Below, one piece after another: positions 1 through 7,866 of a DNA stretch of 64,000 nt. The DNA comes from Cupriavidus pauculus. GTDB lineage: Bacteria > Pseudomonadota > Gammaproteobacteria > Burkholderiales > Burkholderiaceae. Position numbers and translations under genes: made by a program. Where the stretch lies: positions 248,001 to 312,000 of the forward strand of contig NZ_BPUO01000001.1 of NCBI RefSeq assembly GCF_022179805.1, given 5' to 3'. Under the pieces are notes generated by a model that worked only from the letters and a program-made list of their open reading frames with translations, ran no database searches and had not been told where the DNA came from. Within the stretch, counting starts at the first letter, position 1; every line of letters starts with the position of its first letter.

Positions 1-2
1 GC

Positions 3-632
3 GGAGACCGGCAAGTGCACGTCCTGACGCGCACGGACAAACCCCTGATCGCGGTGCTCGAAGGCGTGCTCAGCCATGCGGAATGCGATGCGTTGATGGT
101 GGCGGCGCAGCCGCGCCTGGCGCCGTCGACCATCGTCGACCCACGCACCGGCGAGCACGTGGTCAGCCCCGACCGCAGCAGCCAGGGCATGTTCTTCCGC
201 CTGGCGGAGTCGCCGCTGCTGGCGGCCATCGACACGCGGGTGTCGGCGCTGATGCAGATGCCGATGGAAAACGGCGAAGGGCTACAGGTGCTGCACTACA
301 CGCCGGGCGCGCAGAGCCGGCCGCACTTCGACTTTCTGGTGCCGAACAACGAGGCCAACCAAGCGTCGATCGCGCGCAGCGGCCAGCGCGTGAGCACGCT
401 GGTGATCTACCTGAACGATGTGGAAGCGGGCGGCGAGACGCTGTTCCCCGAGGTGGGGCTGTCGGTGGTGCCGCGCAAGGGCAACGCGCTGTACTTCGAG
501 TACTGCGACAGCAACGGCCAGCTCGACGGCAAGACGCTGCATGCCGCCGCCGAGGTCTTGCGCGGGGAGAAATGGGTGGCGACGAAGTGGATGCGCCAGC
601 GGCGCTTCGTCTCCGCCGCCGAGGCGGGCTAG
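3..632 (+). CDS. 2OG-Fe(II) oxygenase, prolyl-4-hydroxylase-like (5' end outside window)
   Basis: The C-terminal catalytic half of a P4Hc-type 2-oxoglutarate/Fe(II) dioxygenase, a family that hydroxylates protein or small-molecule substrates. Counting from the GTG at 15, the jelly-roll core shows the iron ligands H104 and D106 in PHFDF, a distal H176, and K186 ten residues later in GEKW, the spacing expected for the lysine that holds 2-oxoglutarate. The frame is open to the first base of the window and the family is usually longer, so the true start is upstream. The stop overlaps the convergent cbtA stop by four bases. The substrate is unknown. Confidence 0.85.
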   Translation, partial: GDRQVHVLTRTDKPLIAVLEGVLSHAECDALMVAAQPRLAPSTIVDPRTGEHVVSPDRSSQGMFFRLAESPLLAAIDTRVSALMQMPMENGEGLQVLHYTPGAQSRPHFDFLVPNNEANQASIARSGQRVSTLVIYLNDVEAGGETLFPEVGLSVVPRKGNALYFEYCDSNGQLDGKTLHAAAEVLRGEKWVATKWMRQRRFVSAAEAG

Positions 633-1366
633 CGGGTCACGCGCCCTGCCATCACGGGCTGCGCCAGATGGGCAAAGATCAGCCCCAGCGCCGCCCACAG
701 CACCGCCTGCATGCCGAAGGCCGCCACGCGGTACTGCCACAGCAGCGTGGCCGGAAAATGCTCGGGCACCTCGTTGATCTCGGGCAGCCAGGCGTGTACC
801 AGCGCGCCCAGCACCACGAAGATGGCGCCGGCGCAGAGCCATCGGCCCCAGATGTCCTGGATATTGAAACGCGCCACCACCCTGCGCGACGCCACCACCG
901 CCACCACCATGGCCAGCAGCGACGCGCCGATCATCGTGAAGAACAGCGCGGTGCGCAGGCCGATGGTCGACGGATCGCCCACGGCCGGCGGATTGGGCGG
1001 GTACTTGAGGAATGGCAGCAGCACGATGGCAACGTAACCCGTTGCGGCCAGCAGCACCGACGTCGCGCGTGCGCCCAGCGCACCCAGGCGGCCATGGGCA
1101 AACGCGAACACCAGCGCGAACAGCCCGCCCACGGCGCTGCCGAACACACCGAGCCCGACAAACAGCCCCAGGCCGGACTGCACGTCGCGGCTCACCAGTT
1201 CGGGCATCTCGTGGGCATGGCTGCCGCCCATCGCATGCGCGGCCTGATCTTCGAAGGCGATAGCCGCCTCCACCTGCGGTTCACCCACCACGCGGGCAAA
1301 CGCAAAGGCCAGCAGGCTGGCCACAAGGCCCGCGATCATGCCGCGGACCAGCAGACTTCTCACCAT
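629..1366 (-). CDS. cbtA: cobalt transporter subunit CbtA
   Basis: A 245-residue membrane protein with about five or six hydrophobic segments, starting with an N-terminal membrane helix and carrying a GGSHAHEM stretch near residues 47-54 that could touch metal. This matches CbtA, the larger subunit of a B12-regulated cobalt importer. It lies 12 bp downstream of cbtB on the same strand, and its Shine-Dalgarno GAGG sits in the cbtB 3' end, so the two form one operon under the cobalamin riboswitch. Transport of cobalt is inferred from the family and the riboswitch. Confidence 0.88.
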   Translation of the reverse strand: MVRSLLVRGMIAGLVASLLAFAFARVVGEPQVEAAIAFEDQAAHAMGGSHAHEMPELVSRDVQSGLGLFVGLGVFGSAVGGLFALVFAFAHGRLGALGARATSVLLAATGYVAIVLLPFLKYPPNPPAVGDPSTIGLRTALFFTMIGASLLAMVVAVVASRRVVARFNIQDIWGRWLCAGAIFVVLGALVHAWLPEINEVPEHFPATLLWQYRVAAFGMQAVLWAALGLIFAHLAQPVMAGRVTR

Positions 1367-1378
1367 GGATACGCGGCC

Positions 1379-1606
1379 TCAGTGGCAGGGAAAGCCAAGC
1401 AGATGGCGGCCGTCGTGCACGAATTCATGCACGAGCATCGTATTGAACATGGCGGTGGCGCCCTCTTCGACCCCGACGAAATAGATGGCCAGAAGCAGCA
1501 GCATGCCGCCGAAGATGGCCCAAGGCAGCAGTTCGCGAACGGGGATGGAAACCGGGGCAATGGCGACCGGATTGGCGGCCGGCGCGTGGATGGCACTTGC
1601 GTGCAT
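1379..1606 (-). CDS. cbtB: cobalt transporter subunit CbtB
   Basis: A 75-residue protein with one transmembrane helix (about residues 27-46) and a C-terminal histidine cluster (VHEFVHDGRHLLGFPCH), the hallmark of CbtB, where the histidines are thought to bind cobalt. The start follows an AGGAGA ribosome-binding site. It is the first gene after the cobalamin riboswitch and is followed by cbtA. Short length and single helix fit the family. Confidence 0.9.
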   Translation of the reverse strand: MHASAIHAPAANPVAIAPVSIPVRELLPWAIFGGMLLLLAIYFVGVEEGATAMFNTMLVHEFVHDGRHLLGFPCH

Positions 1607-1617
1607 GAGACTTCTCC

Positions 1618-1733
1618 TAGAGGATGACGCGTCCTGTCATGGATCGTTGCCCGAAGAGAAGGTCTGACTTTACAGTGGCGCGACCGTGCCGGACTTGCAC
1701 CGGCTTCCCCCCTTCGGAATCCGTGCATTCTAG
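1618..1733 (-). promoter_or_regulatory. cobalamin riboswitch upstream of cbtBA
   Basis: The minus strand carries the conserved core of a B12 riboswitch: a GGGGGAAGCCGGTGCAAGTC segment, then CCGGCACGGTC, then the GCCACTG box (complement of 1673-1679) followed by GTCAGACC. It ends just before the cbtB ribosome-binding site, so adenosylcobalamin binding would be expected to shut off cobalt uptake. Exact ends are approximate. Confidence 0.93.
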
Positions 1734-1753
1734 ACGACTCGAACGCCCGACGC

Positions 1754-2374
1754 ATGACAAACCGCGTTTCCCTGCTGTGCGTGCCCGCCACGCGCGCGCT
1801 CCGATCCGGCTGCTTTCCCGCTGATGAACCGCTTGACATGCTCAACGCCCAAGACGTGGCGCGGCTGGCCACACTCGATCGGCAGGCGTTAGGCCAGCCG
1901 CACCGCACGGTGTCGAGCCCGATGGCCTGTGCACGCGCCACCACACAGGCCCTGAATCTCGCAGCCACGTTCGATGACGACCTGCGCGAGGTGGACTACG
2001 GCCAGTGGGCCGGCCGGTCACTGAGGGACGTGGCCGCGTCGCAGCCCGATGCCCTGTCGGCCTGGCTGGCCGATACCGCCATGGACGCCCACGGCGGAGA
2101 ATCGCTGCAGGCGGTGCTGGCGCGTGCCGGCCGCTGGCTGAACCAGTGCGAACCCGGCCACACGCTGGCCGTGACCCACGCCAGCGTGATCCGATCCATC
2201 GTGCTGCATGTACTGGAAGCGCCGGCGCGTGCCGGCATGCGGATCGACATCGCCCCGCTAACGCTCACCACGCTGTCAGGACATGCCGGCCAGTGGCGCG
2301 TGGCGTCGGTCGCCGTGCCGCTTCATTTCGGCGGCGCGGGCGGGGATGCCGGGGGTGCGGGCGGCGGGGCCTGA
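1754..2374 (+). CDS. histidine-phosphatase-fold protein lacking the RHG catalytic motif
   Basis: A 206-residue protein with the histidine phosphatase fold: SSPMACARATTQAL (R61), LREVDYGQW (E79) and THASVIRSIV (H142) fit the second half of the active site. After the first strand (VSLLCV), where family members have RHG with the phosphate-accepting histidine, this protein reads P11-A12-T13. It is therefore probably not a normal phosphatase. It is transcribed divergently from cbtBA, suggesting a link to cobalt or cobalamin metabolism, where CobC-type phosphatases of this fold occur. The C-terminus is a Gly/Ala tail antisense to the next gene. Confidence 0.72.
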   Translation: MTNRVSLLCVPATRALRSGCFPADEPLDMLNAQDVARLATLDRQALGQPHRTVSSPMACARATTQALNLAATFDDDLREVDYGQWAGRSLRDVAASQPDALSAWLADTAMDAHGGESLQAVLARAGRWLNQCEPGHTLAVTHASVIRSIVLHVLEAPARAGMRIDIAPLTLTTLSGHAGQWRVASVAVPLHFGGAGGDAGGAGGGA

Positions 2375-2751
2375 GTCTGCGGGCATGGCGCCCCACTACC
2401 CTGCCCCGTATTGCGGAACGTGACCACGAGCCGGCTGTCCTTGGCCATCAGCAACGTATTGCCATAGGTCACGGTGGGCATGAACGCGATATCGGGCGCT
2501 ACGGCCACCGGCGGCTGCCGGGCGGCATCGACGGTCAGCACCAGTTCGACGGTATAGGCATCCACGCCCACGCCCTGGACCTGCGGTGATTGCGCAAAGC
2601 GCTGCTGGAACGCGCACATGTCGCTGGTGATGGCATCGAGCGCGGCCTGGATGGGCACGGTCTTGCCGGGCGGGATCGGTGCGGTATTGCAGCCGGCCAG
2701 CATGGCGACGGCCAGGCACGTCGGGATGACAAGGCGCACGAGCGGGGTCAT
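2323..2751 (-). CDS. putative lipoprotein of unknown function
   Basis: A 142-residue protein with a lipoprotein signal peptide: the hydrophobic segment ends in LAGC with the lipidated cysteine at position 21. The mature part has no motif I recognise and ends in a proline/alanine-rich tail (residues about 126-142). The last 52 bases overlap the 3' end of the convergent phosphatase-fold gene, so the Pro/Ala tail and the Gly/Ala tail are encoded by the same DNA. It is likely anchored in the outer or inner membrane facing the periplasm. Confidence 0.62.
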   Translation of the reverse strand: MTPLVRLVIPTCLAVAMLAGCNTAPIPPGKTVPIQAALDAITSDMCAFQQRFAQSPQVQGVGVDAYTVELVLTVDAARQPPVAVAPDIAFMPTVTYGNTLLMAKDSRLVVTFRNTGQGSGAPCPQTQAPPPAPPASPPAPPK

Positions 2752-2917
2752 GGCGTCTCCTGCACGGCGGATGCCGTCGTTACGATGCTCGTTGCCTTTA
2801 TACGCCCGTCGACTCCCTTTACATAGTTAAAAATGTATGACGCCGGATATGAAAGAATCCGTTCATCCTGGCGCCGAAGCCACCAATGCCACTGATGTGA
2901 AACCCGAGAGAGACAAC

Positions 2918-3652
2918 ATGACTGCAGACAAGGCCATCCTCGACGCGTTCGCCCCGACCGGCGTGCTGCGTGCATCGATCAACCTGGGCAACCCCGTGCT
3001 GGCCCATCGCAAGGACGGCGCCGGCGCCGGTGGCGTCTCGGTGGACCTGGCCACCGCGCTGGCCGCGCGGCTGGGCGTGGGGCTGGAGCTTGTGGTGGTG
3101 GAAACGGCCGGCAAGTCGGTCGACGTGGTATCGAACCAGGAAGCCGACATCGGCTTCTTTGCCATCGACCCCAAGCGCGGCGCCACGATTGCCTTCACGG
3201 CACCGTATGTATTGATCGAGGGCTACTACATGGTGCGCGACGAATCGCCCGTGCGCACCAACGCCGATGTCGACCGTGCCGGCACGCGCGTGGTGGTGGG
3301 CCGGGGCAGCGCCTATGACCTGTTCCTGACCCGCGAGCTGCAGCATGCCGAGATCGTGCACGCGCCGTCGTCGCAAGCGGTGGTCAAGACCTGGCTCGAC
3401 GAACAACTCGACGTGGCCGCCGGCGTGCGGCAGCAACTGGAAGCCGATACCGCCGGCATGAGCGGCCTGCGGCTGCTGGACGAACGCTTCATGGTGATTC
3501 GCCAGGCCATGGGCGTGCACAAGTTGCGCGGCGAAGCAGCGGCCGCCTACCTGGCGGCGTTTGTCGAGGACATGAAGGCGTCGGGCAAGGTGGCGGCCGC
3601 GCTGAAAGCACACGGCATCGAGGGCGCCAACGTGGCGCCGGCCGAAGGCTGA
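2918..3652 (+). CDS. family-3-like solute-binding protein without signal peptide
   Basis: A protein of about 244 residues resembling the periplasmic binding domain of amino-acid-type ABC transporters (SBP family 3): the VLRASINLGNPVLA start, ADIGFFAIDPKRGATIAFTAPYV and the DVAAGVRQQLE region are typical. The chosen ATG follows a GAGAGA site; an in-frame ATG at 2837 adds 27 polar residues. With neither start is there a signal peptide, so the product should stay in the cytoplasm, unlike ordinary transporter receptors. No permease or ATPase gene is nearby. It may sense or bind a pathway compound; function unknown. Confidence 0.72.
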   Translation: MTADKAILDAFAPTGVLRASINLGNPVLAHRKDGAGAGGVSVDLATALAARLGVGLELVVVETAGKSVDVVSNQEADIGFFAIDPKRGATIAFTAPYVLIEGYYMVRDESPVRTNADVDRAGTRVVVGRGSAYDLFLTRELQHAEIVHAPSSQAVVKTWLDEQLDVAAGVRQQLEADTAGMSGLRLLDERFMVIRQAMGVHKLRGEAAAAYLAAFVEDMKASGKVAAALKAHGIEGANVAPAEG

Positions 3653-3712
3653 TCCGATAGGGAAACTCCCACTTTCGGCCGGCTCGGGGCGACGACTACG
3701 ATTGGTTCCAAC

Positions 3713-3748
3713 GTCCATATCGTAGTCACTATGTCCATATAGTGGACA
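3713..3748. promoter_or_regulatory. candidate IclR-type operator before the cupin gene
   Basis: TGTCCATATAGTGGACA at 3732-3748 is a perfect inverted repeat with 6-bp arms and a 5-bp centre, eight bases before the cupin start. GTCCATAT also occurs at 3713-3720, 20 bp upstream of the copy in the palindrome, a spacing of about two helix turns. The nearest regulator gene encodes an IclR protein at 6922-7740, so this is the likely operator of the cluster. The assignment is inference. Confidence 0.5.
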
Positions 3749-3755
3749 GAACAAA

Positions 3756-4283
3756 ATGCCCCTCGACAAGACCGACGCCGAACCGCTGACCCCGTACCAG
3801 TACCCCAACCCGCCCGACGCGCTGCCGGAAATCGTCGTGCAACATGCGATTCCCACAGACGAACGCCTGTGGGTGCCGCAGGCGCCGAACGTCTGGTTCC
3901 GGCCGCTGTGCCTGAACCGCAGCCAGGGATACTGGATGAACCTGCTGCGCGTGCGCAAGTCGGGCGTGCTGAGCCGCCACCGCCATCCGCAGGCCGTGCA
4001 CGGCTTTGTGCTCAAGGGCCGCTGGCGGTACCTGGAGCACGACTGGGAAGCCACCGAAGGTAGCTACGTGTTCGAGCCGCCCGGCGAGACCCACACGCTC
4101 TACGTGCCGCCCGACGTCGAGGAAATGATCACGTACTTCCAGGTCAACGGCGTGATGTACTACACCGACCCGTACGGCAAGGGCATGGGCTACGAGGACG
4201 TCTTCACCAAGATCGACATGTGCCGCAAGCACTTCGAGGAGGTGGGGCTGGGCGCGGACTTCGCCGACCAGTTCATCCGATGA
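3756..4283 (+). CDS. cupin dioxygenase, 2,4'-dihydroxyacetophenone dioxygenase family
   Basis: A 175-residue single-domain cupin. The metal-binding set H75-x-H77 in SRHRHPQAVH and H113 in PPGETHTLYV match the three-histidine iron site of 2,4'-dihydroxyacetophenone dioxygenase, an enzyme of about the same length that cleaves the bond between two carbonyl-type carbons of a side chain. The gene stop overlaps the next start (ATGA), so it is translationally coupled to the SDR gene. Together with the SDRs it suggests oxidation of an aryl or alkyl ketone. The substrate cannot be read from sequence. Confidence 0.75.
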   Translation: MPLDKTDAEPLTPYQYPNPPDALPEIVVQHAIPTDERLWVPQAPNVWFRPLCLNRSQGYWMNLLRVRKSGVLSRHRHPQAVHGFVLKGRWRYLEHDWEATEGSYVFEPPGETHTLYVPPDVEEMITYFQVNGVMYYTDPYGKGMGYEDVFTKIDMCRKHFEEVGLGADFADQFIR

Positions 4284-5008
4284 GCGGCGCGCGCTACGAC
4301 TTCACGGGCACCGTGGCCGTGGTCACGGGCGGGTCCGCCGGCATTGGTGCGGCCATCGCCGCCCGTCTGCGCGCGGACGGCGCCACCGTCGTGGTCTGGG
4401 ACCTCGACGAACCCGCCGGCACGGTCGACGACTTCCATCACGTCGACGTGACCGACCCCACCACGCTGCGTGCTGCCACCGGCGCCATGCTCGAACGCTG
4501 GGGCCGCATCGACTGCCTGGTCAACAACGCGGGCTATGCCGGCCCGACGATGCCGCTCGACGAGTACGACCCCGCCACCTGGCAGCGAATTGTCGACGTC
4601 AACCTGACCGGCGTGTTCCGCACCTGCCATGCCGTGGTGCCGGCCATGCGCACGGCCGGCCGCGGACGCATCGTCAATATCGCATCGCTGGCCGGCAAGG
4701 AAGGCACGCCCAACGCGTCGGCCTACAGCGCGGCCAAGGCCGGCGTGCTGAGCCTGACCAAGTCGCTGGGCAAGGAGCTGGCCACGGCGGGCGTGCTCGT
4801 CAATGCCATCGCCCCGGCCGCCGTGCGCACGCGGCTGCTGGAGCAGATGTCGCCGTCGCACGTGCAGACCATGATCGACAAGAGCCCGATGCAGCGGCTG
4901 GGCGAACCGCACGAAGTGGCGGAGATGGTGGCATGGCTGTGCTCGGCTTCGTGCTCGTTCAATACCGGCGCGGTGTTCGACCTTTCGGGCGGCCGCGCCA
5001 CGTACTGA
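4280..5008 (+). CDS. short-chain dehydrogenase/reductase (first of two)
   Basis: A 242-residue classical SDR. The Rossmann motif TGGSAGIG is at residues 16-23, NNAG at 82-85, and the catalytic residues are S136, Y149 and K153 (YSAAK). It should use NAD(P)H to interconvert an alcohol and a ketone. The start was placed at the ATG overlapping the cupin stop; a longer in-frame start at 4220 would overlap the cupin heavily. It lies in one operon with the cupin, the Bug receptor and a second SDR. Confidence 0.85.
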   Translation: MSGARYDFTGTVAVVTGGSAGIGAAIAARLRADGATVVVWDLDEPAGTVDDFHHVDVTDPTTLRAATGAMLERWGRIDCLVNNAGYAGPTMPLDEYDPATWQRIVDVNLTGVFRTCHAVVPAMRTAGRGRIVNIASLAGKEGTPNASAYSAAKAGVLSLTKSLGKELATAGVLVNAIAPAAVRTRLLEQMSPSHVQTMIDKSPMQRLGEPHEVAEMVAWLCSASCSFNTGAVFDLSGGRATY

Positions 5009-5069
5009 CGTTTTCGCCGTTGTTTTCGCAGTACCCGATGCACCCCATAACGATACTTGGAGACAGCCC

Positions 5070-6056
5070 ATGACCCTTGCCCGGACCCAGGCATTCCGCC
5101 TAGGATGCGCCCTTGCCGTATTCACCTCGCTCGCGTGCGTGGCCGCCGCGCCCGCGCAGGCCCAGACGTCGAACTACCCGAGTCACAGCATCGAGCTGGT
5201 GGTGCCGTTCCAGGCCGGCGGCGGCACCGACGCGCTGGCGCGCGCGTTTGCCGAATCGTCGCGCAAGCACCTGCCGCAAAGCGTGGTGGTGACCAACAAG
5301 CCCGGCGCCAGCGGTGCCATCGGCTGGGCCGACGTGGCCAATGCCAAGCCGGACGGCTACAAGCTGTCGCTGATCACGGCGGACCTGGCCATCGTGCCGC
5401 ACCTGGGGCTAACCAAGGTCACCCACGAGAACTTCACGCCGATCGCGCGCTTCAACGCCGACCCGTCGGCCATCACGGTGCGCGCCGATTCGCCCTACAC
5501 CACGATCGAACAGTTCCTGGACGCCGCCCGCAAGGACCCCGGCAGCGTGCGCGTGGGCAACGCCGGCAACGGATCGATCTGGCACCTGGCCGCCGCCGCG
5601 CTGGAAGACAAGACCGGCACCAAGTTCAACCACATCCCGTTCCAGGGCGGCAATCCCGCCGTGCTGGCGCTGCTGGGCGGGCATATCGACGCCGTGGCGG
5701 TCAGCCCGGCCGAGGTCTACACGTACGTGGCCGCCGGCAAGCTCAAGACGCTGGCCGTGATGGCCGATGCGCGCGTCAAGGGCTTTGAGTCCGTGCCGAC
5801 GCTCAAGGAACGCAAGATCGACCTGTCCATCGGCACGTGGCGCGGCCTGGCTGCCCCGGCCAACACGCCGCCCGAGGTGATCAAGGTGCTGCGCACCGCC
5901 GCAGCCGCCACGGCCAAGGAACCGGCGCTGCGCGAGATGCTCGACAAGCAGAACCTGGGCTACGCCTATGCCGACCAGGACGAGTTCAAGGCCGCCATCG
6001 CCAAGGACGACGCCTACTTCAAATCGCTGATCGCCAAGTTCGGAATGCGCCAATGA
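5070..6056 (+). CDS. Bug-family TTT receptor
   Basis: A 328-residue periplasmic binding protein with a signal peptide ending near AQAQ (about residue 32) and the typical Bug opening (YPSHSIELVVPFQAGGGTDALARAF) followed by NKPGASGAIG. Such proteins capture carboxylates for tripartite tricarboxylate transporters or serve as sensors. A GGAGA site precedes the ATG. No TctA/TctB membrane gene is in the window, so it must pair with a distant transporter or act alone. It sits between two SDR genes, and its stop overlaps the next start. Confidence 0.88.
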   Translation: MTLARTQAFRLGCALAVFTSLACVAAAPAQAQTSNYPSHSIELVVPFQAGGGTDALARAFAESSRKHLPQSVVVTNKPGASGAIGWADVANAKPDGYKLSLITADLAIVPHLGLTKVTHENFTPIARFNADPSAITVRADSPYTTIEQFLDAARKDPGSVRVGNAGNGSIWHLAAAALEDKTGTKFNHIPFQGGNPAVLALLGGHIDAVAVSPAEVYTYVAAGKLKTLAVMADARVKGFESVPTLKERKIDLSIGTWRGLAAPANTPPEVIKVLRTAAAATAKEPALREMLDKQNLGYAYADQDEFKAAIAKDDAYFKSLIAKFGMRQ

Positions 6057-6772
6057 CGTTCGATACAAAGCTGTTCCAGGGCAAGCACGCGCTGGTCACC
6101 GGCGCCACGCAGGGCATTGGCGCCGGCGTGGCCAACCGGCTGGCGCAACTCGGCGCACGCGTCACCGCCACCGGCATCGACCGTGGCGACGGCTCGCTGC
6201 TGCCCGGCATCGACGTGAAGATCGCCGACGTCAGCAAGGAAGGCGATGTCGCGGACCTGGTGGGCAGCTTCGACGCGCTGGACATCGTGGTGAACTGCGC
6301 CGGCATCATCCGGCGCGGTGCCGAGCACGACCCCGAGGTCTTCGCGCAGGTGCTGGCCGTGAACCTGACCGGCACTATGCGCGTCTGCAGCGCGGCGCGC
6401 CCGCTGCTGGCCGCGCGGGGCGGCACCATCGTCAACACCGCATCGATGCTGAGCTTTTTCGGCGGATCGCTGGTGCCTGGCTACGCGGCCAGCAAGGGCG
6501 GCGTAGCCCAGCTCACCAAGTCGCTGGCGCTGGCCTACGCGCAGGAAGGCATTCGCGTGAACGCGGTGGCACCAGGCTGGATCGCCACGCCGCTGACGCA
6601 AGCTTTGCAGGATGACCCGGCACGGGCGGAGCCGATTCTGTCGCGGACGCCATTGGGTCGCTGGGGGACACCGGGGGATGTGGCGGATGTGGTGGCGTTT
6701 CTGTGTTCGCCGGCGGCGGGGTTCATGACCGGGGTGATCGTGCCGGTGGATGGGGGGTATTTGGTGGCTTGA
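6053..6772 (+). CDS. short-chain dehydrogenase/reductase (second of two)
   Basis: A 239-residue classical SDR with TGATQGIG at residues 16-23, NCAG at 81-84, S131, Y144 and K148. The sequence resembles 2-keto-3-deoxy-sugar or beta-ketoacyl reductase-type SDRs, but the substrate is not fixed by sequence. The ATG overlaps the stop of the Bug receptor gene (ATGA), so the genes are coupled. It is the last gene of the plus-strand cluster; the IclR gene converges on it. Confidence 0.85.
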   Translation: MTFDTKLFQGKHALVTGATQGIGAGVANRLAQLGARVTATGIDRGDGSLLPGIDVKIADVSKEGDVADLVGSFDALDIVVNCAGIIRRGAEHDPEVFAQVLAVNLTGTMRVCSAARPLLAARGGTIVNTASMLSFFGGSLVPGYAASKGGVAQLTKSLALAYAQEGIRVNAVAPGWIATPLTQALQDDPARAEPILSRTPLGRWGTPGDVADVVAFLCSPAAGFMTGVIVPVDGGYLVA

Positions 6773-6797
6773 GGTTTTTTGGTTTGCCTCTGTTTTG

Positions 6798-6865
6798 CTC
6801 CCCTCTCCCGCATGGCGTCGGCTCCCGTTTTTCGCTCCCCTCTCCCGCCGTGCGGGAGAGGGGAG
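6798..6865. repeat. intergenic CTCCCCTCTCCCGC palindromic repeat, possible terminator
   Basis: CTCCCCTCTCCCGC at 6835-6848 and its exact complement GCGGGAGAGGGGAG at 6852-6865 form a perfect 14-bp stem with a 3-base loop. A direct copy of the left arm occurs at 6798-6811. It lies between convergent genes and may act as a terminator in both directions; this kind of element is scattered in intergenic DNA of related genomes as I recall. Confidence 0.6.
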
Positions 6866-6921
6866 AAAACCAGAGGGAAGAGGCGAGGCGAAAGCGGGTA
6901 GAAAAAACAAGCCAGTAGTAC

Positions 6922-7740
6922 TCACATCCCCCGCGACGCCGCCATCCCCGGCGCTTCCGCCACGCGTCGCGAAATCTCCTGGCACGCTTCGATCAACGGC
7001 CGCACATAAGCCGCCTCCGGGTCCGGCTTCTGCCGGAAGCGCAGCGTACTCACGCTGACCGCCGCCACCGGTTGCCCCTGCGGATCGACGATCGCTGCCC
7101 CAAAGCAATAGATGCCCGCCTCGTTCTCCTCGGCATCGATCGACCACCCCTGCCCGCGAAACAACTCCACTTGCCTGGTCAGCGCATCAGTGGTCATGAT
7201 CGTATCGGGCATATAGCGCGTGAAAGTCAGCCGCGCGATCAGTGCTGCTCTGGCGTCGGGCGCGAGCGCGCTCAGGTATGCCTTGCCGACCGCCGTCGAA
7301 TGCATCGACACCGACGTGCCGATGCGCGATGCCATGCGTACCGCGCTGGTGCTCTCCAGCTTCTCGATGTAGATCATCGTGGTGTCGTTGGGCACGGCCA
7401 GGTGCACTGTCTCGCCGGTGAAATCGCGCAGCGCCTTCAGCGCATCCATCGCGGCCAGGCGCAGATCGGAGCGCGACCAACTTCGGCTGGCCAGTTGCAT
7501 CAACCGGGTGCCCAGCGCCAGCGCGCCGGTGCCCGCCTGCTCGTGCAGCATGCCTTCGGCCACCAGGGCCGCCACAATCCGGTAGACCGTCGGGCGCGGA
7601 TAGCCCGACACGCGCGCCAGCGCGGCCACGGTCATGGGCTCGTCGGCATCGGCCACGAGCTGCAGGACTTCCATGAACTTCGAGAATGCGGCGGTACCGG
7701 CCACCTTGGCCGATGTCGCGGACGATGTCGATGCGGGCAT
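6922..7740 (-). CDS. IclR-family transcriptional regulator
   Basis: A 272-residue IclR protein: an N-terminal winged helix (residues about 18-80, with VAALARVSGYPRPTVYRIVAALV) and a C-terminal effector-binding domain (VRMASRIGTSVSMHSTAVGKAYLSAL; later ENEAGIYCFGAAI). IclR proteins sense small acids or aromatic intermediates. It converges on the cupin/SDR/Bug cluster and is the obvious candidate regulator, probably acting at the palindrome at 3732-3748. Confidence 0.85.
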   Translation of the reverse strand: MPASTSSATSAKVAGTAAFSKFMEVLQLVADADEPMTVAALARVSGYPRPTVYRIVAALVAEGMLHEQAGTGALALGTRLMQLASRSWSRSDLRLAAMDALKALRDFTGETVHLAVPNDTTMIYIEKLESTSAVRMASRIGTSVSMHSTAVGKAYLSALAPDARAALIARLTFTRYMPDTIMTTDALTRQVELFRGQGWSIDAEENEAGIYCFGAAIVDPQGQPVAAVSVSTLRFRQKPDPEAAYVRPLIEACQEISRRVAEAPGMAASRGM

Positions 7741-7807
7741 GATCGGGACAGTGTACGAACGCAGTCACGCATTATCCCTCCCCTGCCCGGCTCGCGGCGC
7801 CCTGGCC

Positions 7808-7839
7808 AAAAAAAAGACGCCGTGCGGAACACGGCGCCC
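7808..7839 (-). terminator. rho-independent terminator of the aromatic cluster
   Basis: On the minus strand a GGCGCCGTG / CACGGCGTC hairpin with a 5-base loop is followed by a run of eight T. It lies 28 bp past the stop of the TolB-like gene and fits the end of the long minus-strand transcription unit. Confidence 0.8.
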
Positions 7840-7866
7840 AAAGCACTATCGCTACATCGACAGGAT

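Noticed and set aside
83-1627. A long plus-strand frame over the oxygenase and cbtAB genes
   Set aside because: Composition is low-complexity and it overlaps well-supported genes and the riboswitch on the other strand.
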